Shown piece after piece: positions 1-8,949 of a stretch of 64,000 nucleotides of DNA. Under the pieces are notes generated by a model. The model was given only the letters and a program-made list of their open reading frames with translations, ran no database searches and was not told the DNA's origin. This stretch comes from Kutzneria sp. CA-103260 (lineage in GTDB: Bacteria > Actinomycetota > Actinomycetes > Mycobacteriales > Pseudonocardiaceae): NCBI RefSeq assembly GCF_018263855.1, contig NZ_CP073318.1, positions 7,378,001-7,442,000 on the forward strand, written 5' to 3'. A program made the translations under genes and the position numbers. The first letter of the stretch is position 1, and the number at the start of each line of letters is the position of its first letter.

Positions 1-134
1 GAGATGTGCCAGGGGGAGGCGGCCAGCGGCGACCGGCCCAAGGTGATCACGGTGAGGTCCCGGTCGTGGGCGAGCCTCCGAAAGACATGGCGGCCGAGGA
101 ATCCGGCGGCGCCAAGGACCAGAACACGTCGCAT
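1..134 (-). CDS. NAD-dependent epimerase/dehydratase, 5' end only
   Basis: The gene runs leftwards off the window, so only the first 44 codons are visible. They read MRRVLVLGAAGFLGRHVFRR and onward, a Rossmann-fold N-terminus with the GxxGFLG dinucleotide-binding loop typical of extended short-chain dehydrogenase/epimerase proteins. An AGAGGTG ribosome-binding site lies about 10 bases before the ATG. The substrate cannot be told from this fragment. It is transcribed in the same direction as the cyclase genes to its right but is separated from them by more than 850 bp. Confidence 0.75.
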   Translation of the reverse strand, partial: MRRVLVLGAAGFLGRHVFRRLAHDRDLTVITLGRSPLAASPWHI

Positions 135-992
135 GCCGTTCTGCACCTCTTTCACTAATCGGATCGGCACCACCGGACAAGCCGGCAAAGGGGCGATCCA
201 CAACCACCACCACGCACACGAGCACGGCCTCGATGTCATACCGCCTCCGCACGACATCGAGCCGGAACCGTTGACGGCGACCAGATCGGGTAACCGAAGA
301 CGATCAAGCTCACTACCGCTGGACGATTATGGCCACAACTCGTTATCCGTCCTACGAAGAACGGTATTCTTCACCCATCCGATAACCACGGCCAGCCGGT
401 AGCGCCGAGCGACCCGACACCGTTCAACCGGTCGCGCAGCCACCGTCACCCGAGTGTCGCAAGTTGCACATCTCAACGTGACGACAGGTAGTCGCTCGCC
501 AAACCTTGCCGAACAGCAAGCGATGAACCGGACACAACGGACAGGGCCAACCGGGTTTATCACTCTCTGTAGTCAAGTGAGCAGAGCTCGTGACCACTCA
601 TACGATCCGAGTCCGTTTCTCCCAGCTCAGCCCGGGAATGGAGCCGATCCATCGTGAGCACCGCCGTGCGCGAATTCACGCACACAAGATCCTCACGCCG
701 GCTATCGGCGAACTTGTTTCGGGTGTCAAGCACCGCGACGCGATCGACGGACCGGACCGCGGCCATGTGGTGGGCCGGGACAAGAAGCGCACACTCGCGC
801 GCGACCTTGCCCATGGCGTTTGCCGGCATCATTAGGTCGAATTCGTCCAGGTCGGCGGTTCGCGCCGCGGGCGCCGGGGCGCCCGCGTCGTCCGGCTCGC
901 GCTCTGGCTGCGGTTCCCGCTCGTCATCGTCGCTGTGGTCGGCACGGTGCCGGTCCGATGGAACGAGCAGGTTCAGATGCAACACGATGTGG
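135..992. other. 858-bp gap with no confident gene
   Basis: No frame here has convincing homology or clean actinomycete codon bias throughout. A leftward frame from about 980 to 560 is open and moderately biased but encodes a charged sequence I do not recognise. Lasso-cluster partner genes (RRE B1 protein, transglutaminase-like B2 peptidase) would be expected downstream of the cyclases, and their signatures are not present. Confidence 0.5.
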
Positions 993-2873
993 TCATTCCT
1001 TCGCTTCCGATGGTTCGATGGCATCCGCCACGCTGTCCAGATCCGCCTCGGCCAGATCGCGCAGCCACCGTTCGCAGCCCAACGTTCGAGACAGCGCGAC
1101 GCGCTCCAGGTCCGACTCCGGCATCCGGTCGCACGCCGACCGCAGCCGGCCGCTGTCGACGAGCCCCAACCGCGCCAGCGCGGAGTCCTCGCACAGCGCG
1201 AGGAGGTCGGCGCGGAGCCGGTCGGGCGCGGCGGGTTCCGGGACCGCCAGCGCCGGTTCGAGCGGGCGGCGCACCGTTGCCTGCGGGACGACGCCTCGCA
1301 CTGCCTCGACGAGCAGCGCCCGGTCGCGCCCGGGCCTCGTGCGCTCGTGCGGGCGGACGGCCAGGCACGCCTCCACCACTCGATCGTCGAGGAACGGAGC
1401 CGCGATCGCGACGCCGGCCGACGCGACCAGGCCGGCGAGGCCGCGCATGCGGTAGGCCACCTGACGGACCGCCCACAGCGCGTCGTGCCGGCCTCGGGTC
1501 CGGGCCAGTGGACGCACGTCCGCCGCCACATCCGCGATCAGCTCACGCACCGCGTCCGCGGCGTCAGCGGTCGCCCACGCGGGAAGCCGGAAGGGGGATC
1601 CCCAGCCGGTCGGCGCGGTGTCGCCCGCCGACAGGCCCGCCGTGAGCGCACGCCCCATGCCGACCAGCCAGCTGCCGTAGTCGCGTCGGTCGGTCCAGAT
1701 CTGCGCCACCGACCTCCGCGACCAGCGCTGCGCCTCCCGATAGCCGCGGGCACGGGACAACGCGAGGAACGGTCGGGTCAGCGCGAGGTCGCAGAGGTAG
1801 GCCGAACCATCTTGCAGCACCTCGGAAGCGCCGCTGTCGGCCAGGTGCACCCGGCAGCCCGCCGCCGCCAGTCGGTGGGCCGTGGCAAGCACGTTCGCCC
1901 GGTTCTCGATACCGGTGAGCGGCTCGTCCCCCGCAGGTCCGGGCACCGCCACATCCGCGTACGGCGGCCACACCTCCCAGGGCGACACCGCCAACCGCCG
2001 AACATGCGGCAGTCCCCGCGCCGCGAGCTCCACGCCGGGCGAACGACCGTCGCCGGCGGCGATCAGGACGGTGAGCTGTCTGCCGTTGCCAGCGGCCAGG
2101 TAGCAGATCGCGACCGACTCGATGCCGCCGGCGAGATCGCAACTGAGCGCCGGCTCCGTGTAGGCACGGCCCCACACCGCGGTCTCGAGGGCCAGCCGCA
2201 GCGCGCTCGCCCCCGGTTTCAGTCCGAGGTTCGGTTCCGGTGGCTCCCACCATCGCACCACCCGGCCGGCGCCGGTGTCCGACACGGACAGATAGCTGTC
2301 CCCCGCGACCGCGAAAACTCCTTGCCACAGCGTGTCATCCGCCAACGGGTACGGCGCGTTCGGCACGAGCAACCGCGCGGCCAGACGGCTCCGGGCCACC
2401 ACGGCGCCGGTCATCCGGGCCAGCACGTCGCCCCGGTCCGCCGCCACCGTGACGCCGTCGACCAGGGCGTGGAACACCCGACGCAGTCCGGAAACGCTGC
2501 CCTGGACCCGCGATCGGCCGTCCACCGACGCGATGAGGTGAAAACTCCCGGGCAGCGAGGCCGCGACCGCGTCGACGTCGGCGACGTCGCGGATCCGCGA
2601 GGCCCACTGCGCGAGCGCGGCGGCGCCGACCGGACAGTGCCCCACGACGGCCAGCCGCGTCGTGCCGACCTCGGCGAGCAGGAACTCGCCGTCCGACCAC
2701 CGACCCACCAGCCACGGCCGTCCCGAGCAGTGGTCGATCCGCGTGGCCGAAGGTGGAATCCCGGCCGCGGCCGCGGTGGCGCGTTCGGTGTCGGGCAGCA
2801 CGACGAACCACGCCGCGCCGGGCTGCGCCGCCGGCAGGCGCCGGTCCGGTCGCACGTCCCTGGTTGCGCACAC
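993..2873 (-). CDS. lasso-cyclase-like asparagine synthase homologue, catalytic motifs degenerate
   Basis: The protein has 626 aa and aligns along its length with the actinobacterial lasso-peptide cyclase (C protein). The N-terminus has the FVVLPD and SGRPWLVGRW blocks, and the C-terminal half has AAPFLDDRVVEACLAVRPHER. In working members the synthetase domain carries an SGGLDS pyrophosphate loop and a GHGGDE metal-binding motif. Here these read AGGIES (residues 248-253) and DSGASE (346-351), so ATP-dependent macrolactam formation is unlikely. It starts at a GTG preceded by AGGGAAAG. It lies directly downstream of an intact paralogue in the same orientation, with a strong hairpin between them. 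It may be a pseudoenzyme partner or a decaying duplicate. Confidence 0.85.
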   Translation of the reverse strand: MCATRDVRPDRRLPAAQPGAAWFVVLPDTERATAAAAGIPPSATRIDHCSGRPWLVGRWSDGEFLLAEVGTTRLAVVGHCPVGAAALAQWASRIRDVADVDAVAASLPGSFHLIASVDGRSRVQGSVSGLRRVFHALVDGVTVAADRGDVLARMTGAVVARSRLAARLLVPNAPYPLADDTLWQGVFAVAGDSYLSVSDTGAGRVVRWWEPPEPNLGLKPGASALRLALETAVWGRAYTEPALSCDLAGGIESVAICYLAAGNGRQLTVLIAAGDGRSPGVELAARGLPHVRRLAVSPWEVWPPYADVAVPGPAGDEPLTGIENRANVLATAHRLAAAGCRVHLADSGASEVLQDGSAYLCDLALTRPFLALSRARGYREAQRWSRRSVAQIWTDRRDYGSWLVGMGRALTAGLSAGDTAPTGWGSPFRLPAWATADAADAVRELIADVAADVRPLARTRGRHDALWAVRQVAYRMRGLAGLVASAGVAIAAPFLDDRVVEACLAVRPHERTRPGRDRALLVEAVRGVVPQATVRRPLEPALAVPEPAAPDRLRADLLALCEDSALARLGLVDSGRLRSACDRMPESDLERVALSRTLGCERWLRDLAEADLDSVADAIEPSEAKE

Positions 2874-2936
2874 CGCTTTCCCTACTTCGATCGAAAGGCG
2901 TCAACGACTTCGGGGTCCATCCGCATCGCCCTCACC

Positions 2937-2977
2937 GGCAGGCGCCGGGCATCCCCGACCGATGCCCGGCGCCTGCC
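2937..2977. terminator. perfect 17-bp hairpin between the two cyclase genes
   Basis: GGCAGGCGCCGGGCATC (2937-2953) is exactly complementary to GATGCCCGGCGCCTGCC (2961-2977) across a 7-base loop. It lies 136 bases after the stop of the intact cyclase and 64 bases before the start of the degenerate one. It has the shape of a factor-independent terminator or attenuator but no T-tract. Confidence 0.7.
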
Positions 2978-3112
2978 GCCTCAGGCCATCTTTAAGGCTT
3001 GGGTGGGCCGATCGCCCAGACGCCCTCCGGTCGGCGACGCGAATCGGCCACGCCGCGCGAACGGGCCGGTCCCCCGCCACGCACGTCGATCCCGGGTGAG
3101 CGGCGGGCGAGG

Positions 3113-4930
3113 TCAGCCCGCCGTGGACGTCCGCAGCCACAGTTCGCACGCGACGGTCTGCTGCAGCGGCTCGTGCAACCGGTCCGGCGAGATCGGATAC
3201 CGGCACGCCGCCCGCAGCTGGCCGGTGTCGACGAACCCGAGGTCGGCCAGGCGCGAGCCCTCGCACAGCACGAGCAGGTGGCCGCGGTTGGCCCGGATCC
3301 CGGCCTCCTCGTCGGCCGAACGGTCCACCTTGCCGTTCCTGGCCTGCAACCGCGCCGGGACGATGCCCCGCATCGCCTCCGTGATCAGCGGCTTGCGCCG
3401 GCCGGGGGCGGCCCGTTCGTGCGGCCGCACCGACTGGCACGCCTCGATCACACGGTCGTCGAGGAACGGAGCGGCCACGGCTGTCCCGGTGGGCGCGGCC
3501 AGTTGGCTGAGCGAACGGACGAGCCGGGCGCGGCCCCGGATCGCCGAGAGGTCGGCGTGTCGCCCGCGGGTGCTCGCCAGCGGAGCGGCCGAGCCCGCGA
3601 TGGCGGCGAAGCTCTCCCGGATCAGCGCGCGGGCATCCGGCGTCACCCACGGCGGCAGCGTCGGCGGGATGTCCCACTCCAGATCGGTCAGGCGCAGTCG
3701 GGAGCCGCCGCCGGCCAGTTGGACGCCCGAGGAGCTCAGCCAGGACGAGTACGGCTGCGCGCGCAGCGCGGTGACCATGCTCGGCAGCAGGGGCCAGCGC
3801 GTCCGGGCCCGGAATCCACGGAACATGTCCACCGCGCGCAGCGGGTGGGTGCGCAGCATTGTGTGCAGGTGACTGGGCGCGCCATCGAGCACCTCGTCGC
3901 CACCGTGACCGGTCAGGTGCACCTGCGATCCGTGCGCGGCCATCCGCCGGTAACCGGTCAGCAGCTTCGCCCGGTCGATCACGCCGACGGAGGGCTCGTC
4001 CAACGTGTCGTCGGCGCCGGCGATGCCGTCGTAGGGAAGGGGAAGTTGGTCGCGCGGCAACACGTCGTGCACGACGCCCGGCAGTTCGACGATCGCCCGG
4101 TCGGCCCAGGACAGGTAGTCATCCGCCGGGTCGAGGGTGCACGCGGTGTAGGCGATGAGCTTGCTCTGTCCTCGTGCGGCCAAGAACGTCACCGCCATGG
4201 AGTCCAGCCCGCCGGACAGATCGCAGCTGGCCGTCTCCGTTCCCGGCAGCCTGCACCGCACGGCGTCCGACAGCGCCGCCGCCAGCCGCCGGCCGCCCTC
4301 GCGCAATGGCAGCACCGGGTCCGGCGGCTGCCACCACCGGATCGTGCTGGCGCGCCCGCTCGCCTCGACGAGCAGGAACCGGTCGGCGGGCAGCGCCGTC
4401 ACGCCCTGCCACATCGGCACGTCGTCCAGTGGGTGCGGGCACATCGGATCGAGCAGCGACAACGCGACCGCGTGCTGGTTCAGCTCGGCGCCGATGAGCC
4501 AGCCGAGCACATCGGCGCGGTCGGCCGCGATCAGCTGGCCGTCCAGCTCCGTGTGGAACACCCGCCGAACACCCGATGCCGTGCCCTGGATCCGCTGCCG
4601 GCCGCCCAGGTCCGCGATCACGTGACAGCTGCCCGGCATGCTCGCCAGCGCGGTATCGAGCGCGGACACGTCGCCCGTCCGTTCCACCAGCCGGGCCAGG
4701 TGGTCCATCGAGACCGCGGTGTGCCCGATCAGCGCGACACGCGAGCGGCCCGCCACGTGGAGCATGATCTGGTCGTCCGGCCAGCTGCCCACCAGCCACG
4801 GTCTTCCCGACGGATAGGCCACCGAGCGGGTCGCGTGGTGCAGCAGTGCGAGAACAGCCTCGGCTCGCGTGGGCACGTCCGGCAGAACGACGAACCACGG
4901 TGTCCCGAGCGTCAGGTTGGGAAATCGCAT
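3113..4930 (-). CDS. lasso peptide cyclase (asparagine synthase family), motifs intact
   Basis: This 605-aa protein belongs to the family that activates an Asp or Glu side chain as an acyl-adenylate and closes the lasso macrolactam. The N-terminal domain begins MRFPNLTLGTPWFVVLPD. The synthetase domain keeps SGGLDS (residues 239-244) and GHGGDE (341-346), followed by VAAPFLDDRVIEACQSVRPH. The ATG at 4930 was chosen because a GCCGAGGGA box precedes it and family similarity begins here. The reading frame stays open further upstream without similarity. No precursor, RRE or B2 peptidase gene is recognisable nearby, so the substrate is unknown. An asparagine-synthase-like amide ligase for another pathway cannot be excluded. 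Confidence 0.85.
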   Translation of the reverse strand: MRFPNLTLGTPWFVVLPDVPTRAEAVLALLHHATRSVAYPSGRPWLVGSWPDDQIMLHVAGRSRVALIGHTAVSMDHLARLVERTGDVSALDTALASMPGSCHVIADLGGRQRIQGTASGVRRVFHTELDGQLIAADRADVLGWLIGAELNQHAVALSLLDPMCPHPLDDVPMWQGVTALPADRFLLVEASGRASTIRWWQPPDPVLPLREGGRRLAAALSDAVRCRLPGTETASCDLSGGLDSMAVTFLAARGQSKLIAYTACTLDPADDYLSWADRAIVELPGVVHDVLPRDQLPLPYDGIAGADDTLDEPSVGVIDRAKLLTGYRRMAAHGSQVHLTGHGGDEVLDGAPSHLHTMLRTHPLRAVDMFRGFRARTRWPLLPSMVTALRAQPYSSWLSSSGVQLAGGGSRLRLTDLEWDIPPTLPPWVTPDARALIRESFAAIAGSAAPLASTRGRHADLSAIRGRARLVRSLSQLAAPTGTAVAAPFLDDRVIEACQSVRPHERAAPGRRKPLITEAMRGIVPARLQARNGKVDRSADEEAGIRANRGHLLVLCEGSRLADLGFVDTGQLRAACRYPISPDRLHEPLQQTVACELWLRTSTAG

Positions 4931-5473
4931 TATCCCTCGGCAGCGTATAATTCTTGCGTTTGTGGTAGGGAGGCGCGACAGCGGCGGCGGCCGCGCGAAC
5001 CGCGGAGAACGCAACCGCGGAAATCGAGCGGCAACCACCGCCGTGGTCCTCAGGCGCGCGCAGCCAACCGCACGCGGTTCACCCGTTCCGGCGGGTCGTC
5101 CACGCCTGCGCCCCCAGGTCGACGCGGCCTCCTGCCCCGCTCGCCGACGCGCCGGAACGGCGAGGTGGTGGCGACGAGTGGAGTTCGCGGCAGTATGAGC
5201 ATGAACGGAATCAACTCCTCGTGAATCTCCGCGACCACGTGCAGAAAAAATCCATCGACATAATCTGCGCACCCTGACACCGCCGCGCCGGTATCTGTCA
5301 AGAGATCGCGGTCAACACCGTAACAACGACGTCACCATCACAGGAAGGGGCCATTCAACTGGCCCTGGGAACTGAGAACCCAAAATATGGAGAACCAGTC
5401 CGGCCGATTATCCGGCTCCGGACACGGAAATATTCACGCAGCCCACGCGCCGGCCCGAGGGCGCGTCACCAGA
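4931..5473. other. intergenic region upstream of the intact cyclase
   Basis: This stretch separates the cyclase start from the stop of the PAP2 gene. It holds one copy of the recurrent GGGGCCA-N6-TGGCCC palindrome at 5347-5366. Short leftward frames are present but none resembles a lasso precursor: no YxxP leader motif and no Gly-led core with an acidic residue at position 7-9. Confidence 0.5.
5347..5366. promoter_or_regulatory. palindrome GGGGCCA-N6-TGGCCC (site 1)
   Basis: The sequence is AGGGGCCA, TTCAAC, TGGCCCT. The same 5-base inner arms and exact six-base spacer recur near 11004, 18957 and (one mismatch) 47716. Read on the minus strand it continues TGGCCCCTT towards the cyclase, about 417 bp upstream of its start. 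It could be an operator; nothing here names the regulator. Confidence 0.45.
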
Positions 5474-6250
5474 TCACCGGCGAGGTGGCTCCCACCGGTC
5501 CCGGCGCCCCGCGCGGGCGATCTCGTGCCGGCCGGAGTCGTGTCGCTCGGCCGGCACGAGACCCCGCGACGGCCGGACGGCCGTCGCGGGGGACAGCCCG
5601 CGACCGCCACGCACCGGCGGACCGTCGGATCCGCCCCCGAGTTCGTCGATCACGAGCGCGACGACGAGCACCGACGCCACGGCGACGCAGATCCCGCCCA
5701 GCGTGTCCGTGGCGTAGTGCCAGTTCCGCCCCACGAGGGCGACGGAGACCGCCACGGACACGCCGAGCCCGAGCAGGATCAGCATCGCCTTGACCACTGT
5801 CGAGGTCAGCCACGCGCTGCCGAGAAACAGCACGAGGACGACCGTGACCACGGCGGCCGTGCCCGTGGTGTGGCCGCTGGGGAACGCCAGCTGCCCGTAA
5901 CGGGTCCGCCCGACCGTCGGCTTGAGCAGAAATTCGGTCAGCAGCACCGCCGCGGTCGGGCCGACGACTGCGAACAGCACTGTCCGCCAACGGCCCAACG
6001 CGGCGCTCCCCAGTGCCAGGCCGACGACAAGGGCGGCGACGGGCAGCGGATCGCCGATCCTGATCACCTGTTCCATCAGACCGGCGTGGTGTCCGGCGAG
6101 CCGGTGCACCCAGTCGGCGACGAACCGGTCCACGCCGGCGGGCGAACTTCTTTGATGGAACGACGCACCGAGCCCACCCACGATGACGACGCACAACAGC
6201 ACGAGCATCGTGGCGGGGTAACGCAGCCGTGCCGGAACCAACAACTCCAT
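5474..6250 (-). CDS. PAP2-family membrane phosphatase
   Basis: The protein has 258 aa with several hydrophobic spans. It contains the three PAP2 signature blocks in order: KPTVGRTR, PSGHTTGT and RNWHYATD, which hold the phosphate-binding residues and catalytic histidines. Family members dephosphorylate phosphatidate or undecaprenyl pyrophosphate in the cytoplasmic membrane. The C-terminal 50 residues are polar and rich in Arg and Pro. I chose the ATG encoding MELLVPARL; a GTG nine codons upstream is possible, and neither has a clear ribosome-binding site. There is no sign that it belongs to a neighbouring pathway. Confidence 0.8.
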   Translation of the reverse strand: MELLVPARLRYPATMLVLLCVVIVGGLGASFHQRSSPAGVDRFVADWVHRLAGHHAGLMEQVIRIGDPLPVAALVVGLALGSAALGRWRTVLFAVVGPTAAVLLTEFLLKPTVGRTRYGQLAFPSGHTTGTAAVVTVVLVLFLGSAWLTSTVVKAMLILLGLGVSVAVSVALVGRNWHYATDTLGGICVAVASVLVVALVIDELGGGSDGPPVRGGRGLSPATAVRPSRGLVPAERHDSGRHEIARAGRRDRWEPPRR

Positions 6251-6376
6251 GTCGCGACGAATATTTTCAGCGAGCACAATTCACACTAGGCCGACAAGGA
6301 CGTGACCGGGGCCACGTCACTCGGATGGACGTCGACCATACGGCTGGCGGCGGACCACCGACGTGGCCGCATACCG

Positions 6377-6583
6377 TCACTCGCGTTCGGGGCAGACTTG
6401 CTTCAGCTCACGAAGAAACATCGCCACCGATCCTTGAGGGAACGCCAGGATCGGCCCGCTCGGATTCTTGGAGTCGCGTACCAGGGTACGGTCCACACGT
6501 ACCGCCAGCTCAACGCACGCGCCCTGCCCGACACTCCGACTGCTCTTGCGCCAGGCCAGGTCCGCAAGATCAAGGTTGTGCAA
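6377..6583 (-). CDS. DUF397 domain protein
   Basis: This 68-aa protein contains the DUF397 pattern: LAWRKSSRS near the N-terminus, GACVELAVR in the middle and a DSKNPSGPILAFP stretch near the end. DUF397 proteins are small partners of XRE/DUF5753 regulators in actinomycetes. The start is a TTG immediately after the stop codon of the upstream XRE gene, and that gene's last codons (GAGGAG) supply the Shine-Dalgarno sequence. The pair is therefore translationally coupled. Confidence 0.85.
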   Translation of the reverse strand: MHNLDLADLAWRKSSRSVGQGACVELAVRVDRTLVRDSKNPSGPILAFPQGSVAMFLRELKQVCPERE

Positions 6584-7438
6584 CTACAGCTCCTCAGTGA
6601 TTCGGTGGATAAGTTGGATCGTTCCCCGGGGATCGACCGCCTTGCGGCACAGATGGTCGAACACCCGCGAGTAGTCGGTGATCTCATCGAACTTCTCCAG
6701 GTAGAGACCGCCGACCTGGGTTTCGAGATAAATGACGTCCCGGTCGCTCGGCTCCGGAAACCGGAGCATGACAAAGGGACCAAACATGGCCGGATGCGCT
6801 CCGGCGGAAACCGGCAGCGCCCGCACCGTGACGTTCGGCAGCTCGGCGAGCTCGACGAGATGTCGCAGCTGCTCGCGCATCACCGCCCGCCCGCCCACTG
6901 GACGCCGCAGAGCGGCCTCGCTGTGCACTACGTGCAGCTCAAGCGGCCGCTCGTCGTGTAGCCGGCATTGCCGCTTCAGCCGAAGCTCCACTCGTCTGTC
7001 GATCTCGTCGACGGACGACGCGTCCACTGTGGCCAGTGTGACAGCAGTAGCGTAGTCGCGTGTTTGCAGCAGTCCGTTGACCACCTCGCCTTCGTATGTG
7101 CGGCATTCCGCCGCCTCGGCCTCCAACCCGACGTAGGTGGCCAACCAGTCGGGGATCACATCACTATAACTGTGCCACCACCCCTTCTTCCCGGAATCCC
7201 TCGCAAGCTGGATCAGGCGGGCGGCCTCGACCCCGGTGACGCCATACAAATCCAGCATGAGTCGCACGTCACCGACGCTGACCGCGCCCCGTCCCTTCTC
7301 AATGCGAGAAATCTTCGGATGCCGGCAGTCGAGGTACGCGGCGACATCCTCGAGCTTCATGCCTGAAATCTCTCGTAGTCTCTGCAACTCGGCCGCCAGG
7401 CGCCTGCGGCGGACTGTCGGACTGTAGTCAAGGGCCAT
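6584..7438 (-). CDS. XRE-family regulator with DUF5753 domain
   Basis: The protein has 284 aa. Residues about 8-65 form a helix-turn-helix (LRRLREISGMKLEDVAAYLD, then SRIEKGRGAVS). The rest matches DUF5753, including GLLQTRDYA and the conserved YLET..GGLYLE block. Such proteins work with a DUF397 partner, here the next gene, and often influence differentiation or secondary metabolism in Streptomyces relatives. The ATG at 7438 follows AAGGAG at ideal spacing; a GTG two codons upstream is the alternative. Confidence 0.9.
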   Translation of the reverse strand: MALDYSPTVRRRRLAAELQRLREISGMKLEDVAAYLDCRHPKISRIEKGRGAVSVGDVRLMLDLYGVTGVEAARLIQLARDSGKKGWWHSYSDVIPDWLATYVGLEAEAAECRTYEGEVVNGLLQTRDYATAVTLATVDASSVDEIDRRVELRLKRQCRLHDERPLELHVVHSEAALRRPVGGRAVMREQLRHLVELAELPNVTVRALPVSAGAHPAMFGPFVMLRFPEPSDRDVIYLETQVGGLYLEKFDEITDYSRVFDHLCRKAVDPRGTIQLIHRITEEL

Positions 7439-8158
7439 CGACACTCCTTAGATTGCCGACACGACCCCCACGGTCTCCCGCTTATCAGGAGTATGGGGCT
7501 GCAGCGGGGCCAGTACACAAGCTGGATCGAACTCTTGGGGGTCCGCCGAAGGTGTTCTCTTGTGGAGGGGCCGTTCGGCGTAACGCCCGGAAAACCTCGA
7601 TGGCCGATGTACAGCTCTGTACGTACACGGCAGGCTCTAGCCACACAAGACGTACAGCCCAGGAGATGACCGAACGTGAACCGTGTTCATTCACTGGGCA
7701 ACATTTCAGGAGCCGACGGACGGCGGGACGGGATGCTCGAGGAAGCAACCGGACGACGCCGCGGATCACCGGTCACGCCCTCCGCGCCGTCCGCGCTGTC
7801 GGCTCCTGTCACTGGCACTGGGAGCACGTTGTCGCGCCCCCGCCCGGTGCCAGCCCCGCCGGGTGGCGGTGCGGCAGTTCTCCGCCGCGGCGCCCATCGC
7901 CACCCGGCCCTCTGCTGCGGTGGGGACGGGTTGTCCCCGTACCCGTCCTCACCGCACCCCACCGGCGCCGGCCCGATCCGGCCGGCGCCCGCGAGACGCC
8001 GTGCGGCGTAGGGCCCGCCTTGTGGCTGGCAGGCCGCCTACTCGCCGCACGGTTCACCGCGGTGGGGCCGGAACCCGTACGCCCCTCCCCATCCGGCCCC
8101 ACCGCGCCTCCATCCATCCACCGCGATTCCGGTGGCAGAACGAATCAGGTGATCGATC
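7439..8158. other. 720-bp intergenic region
   Basis: This is the divergent region between the XRE gene and the unknown pair starting at 8159. A rightward GTG frame from 7676 (about 110 codons) has AGGAG ten bases upstream, but its product is low-complexity (Pro, Arg, Ala) with no recognisable domain. I do not call it a gene. Confidence 0.45.
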
Positions 8159-8650
8159 ATGCTCAACGTCGCCGTGCCCGCGGACCGCCCACTCGAACAG
8201 ATGGCGGCACGGGCGCAGGCATACCAACAGCTCTACGAGTGGCCGGTGTGTGTGTCCCCGGACCGGGGCGAACTCGTGCTCTCCGTGCGCGCCGGTGTCG
8301 ACGCCATCGCGGTCCGCGGCGAACTCGGCATCCAGACCCAGCGCCTGCTGTGCGCCCGCCTGCTCGCGGGACCCGTGCTGTTGCTGCCGAAGGACGATCC
8401 GGAGCAGCTCCCGGACTGGGTGTTCCTCACCGGTCCGGCGCAGAACCTGTCCCGGCAGACGGTGGCGGACATCGGCCGCGCCGATGTCCGGCTCTGGCCG
8501 CACGACGAGTTCGTCCCGCTGCCGCCGTCGCGGCTGCCCGGCGGCGAGGTCCGCTGGTCCACCAGTCCCGTCCTGGGGCGTCCACTGCCCCCGTGGATCA
8601 GCGTGATCGGGGCGATGCGCTGGTGCGCCGCCAATGGCGGCGCACCGTGA
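8159..8650 (+). CDS. hypothetical protein, 163 aa
   Basis: I do not recognise the family. The sequence is soluble, with balanced charge, an aromatic N-terminal third (QLYEWPVCVSPDRGELVLSV) and a Pro/Trp-rich C-terminus (RPLPPWISVIGAMRWCA). Codon usage is strongly actinomycete. AGGTGA lies six bases before the ATG. The stop codon overlaps the GTG start of the next small gene by four bases (GTGA), so the two are translationally coupled. Small actinomycete proteins of this kind are sometimes annotated as primase-polymerase-like, but I see no motif supporting that here. Confidence 0.75.
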   Translation: MLNVAVPADRPLEQMAARAQAYQQLYEWPVCVSPDRGELVLSVRAGVDAIAVRGELGIQTQRLLCARLLAGPVLLLPKDDPEQLPDWVFLTGPAQNLSRQTVADIGRADVRLWPHDEFVPLPPSRLPGGEVRWSTSPVLGRPLPPWISVIGAMRWCAANGGAP

Positions 8651-8889
8651 CGTGCGCCTGTTGCGCTCACTGCATGTGCGCGGTCGAGCTGGTGCTCGCC
8701 GTGGTGGGCGTGTTGCCCGACATCGTGATGGCGGTGCGGGACTGGCCCGGGCGGTCGAACCGGTCGGCAGGCGCTCGCACCATGAGCCGCCCGCCGGGCG
8801 CACCCGCCGGACGGCTGGACCTGGCCCACCCCGAAGGCGTCGGTTCGGTGCACCGACGGCGCATGAAGCGCGTTCGCCATCACCCGTAG
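8647..8889 (+). CDS. cysteine-rich small membrane-like protein, 80 aa
   Basis: The protein begins MTCACCAHCMCAVELVLAVV: six cysteines and a histidine in 11 residues, followed by a hydrophobic stretch to about residue 27, then a basic Arg/Pro-rich tail. The start GTG overlaps the stop of the preceding gene (GTGA), so expression is probably coupled to it. The Cys/His cluster could bind a metal or a cluster; the function is unknown. It is in the same orientation as wecB and 60 bp upstream of it. Confidence 0.55.
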   Translation: MTCACCAHCMCAVELVLAVVGVLPDIVMAVRDWPGRSNRSAGARTMSRPPGAPAGRLDLAHPEGVGSVHRRRMKRVRHHP

Positions 8890-8949
8890 TCGTCCGCAGG
8901 CAAGCCGACTCAGCTCAAACCAACGTTGATCACCCAGTGGGGGCAGTAC

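Noticed and set aside
560..990. Leftward open frame after the degenerate cyclase, considered as a lasso B1 or B2 gene
   Set aside because: No PqqD/RRE fold and no Cys-His-Asp transglutaminase motifs. The charged sequence resembles nothing known to me.
2992..3084. 30-codon leftward frame between the two cyclases, considered as a lasso precursor
   Set aside because: It has no YxxP leader motif, a weak ribosome-binding site, and no Gly- or Ser-led core with Asp or Glu at position 7-9.
5050..5301. 83-codon leftward frame upstream of the intact cyclase, considered as a precursor peptide
   Set aside because: No leader motif or core signature. The sequence is dominated by Arg and Pro as in non-coding high-GC DNA.
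7676..8011. Rightward frame with AGGAG upstream, considered as a small gene
   Set aside because: Ten-base spacing, low-complexity Pro/Arg/Ala product and no domain. Not supported beyond the single Shine-Dalgarno-like box.
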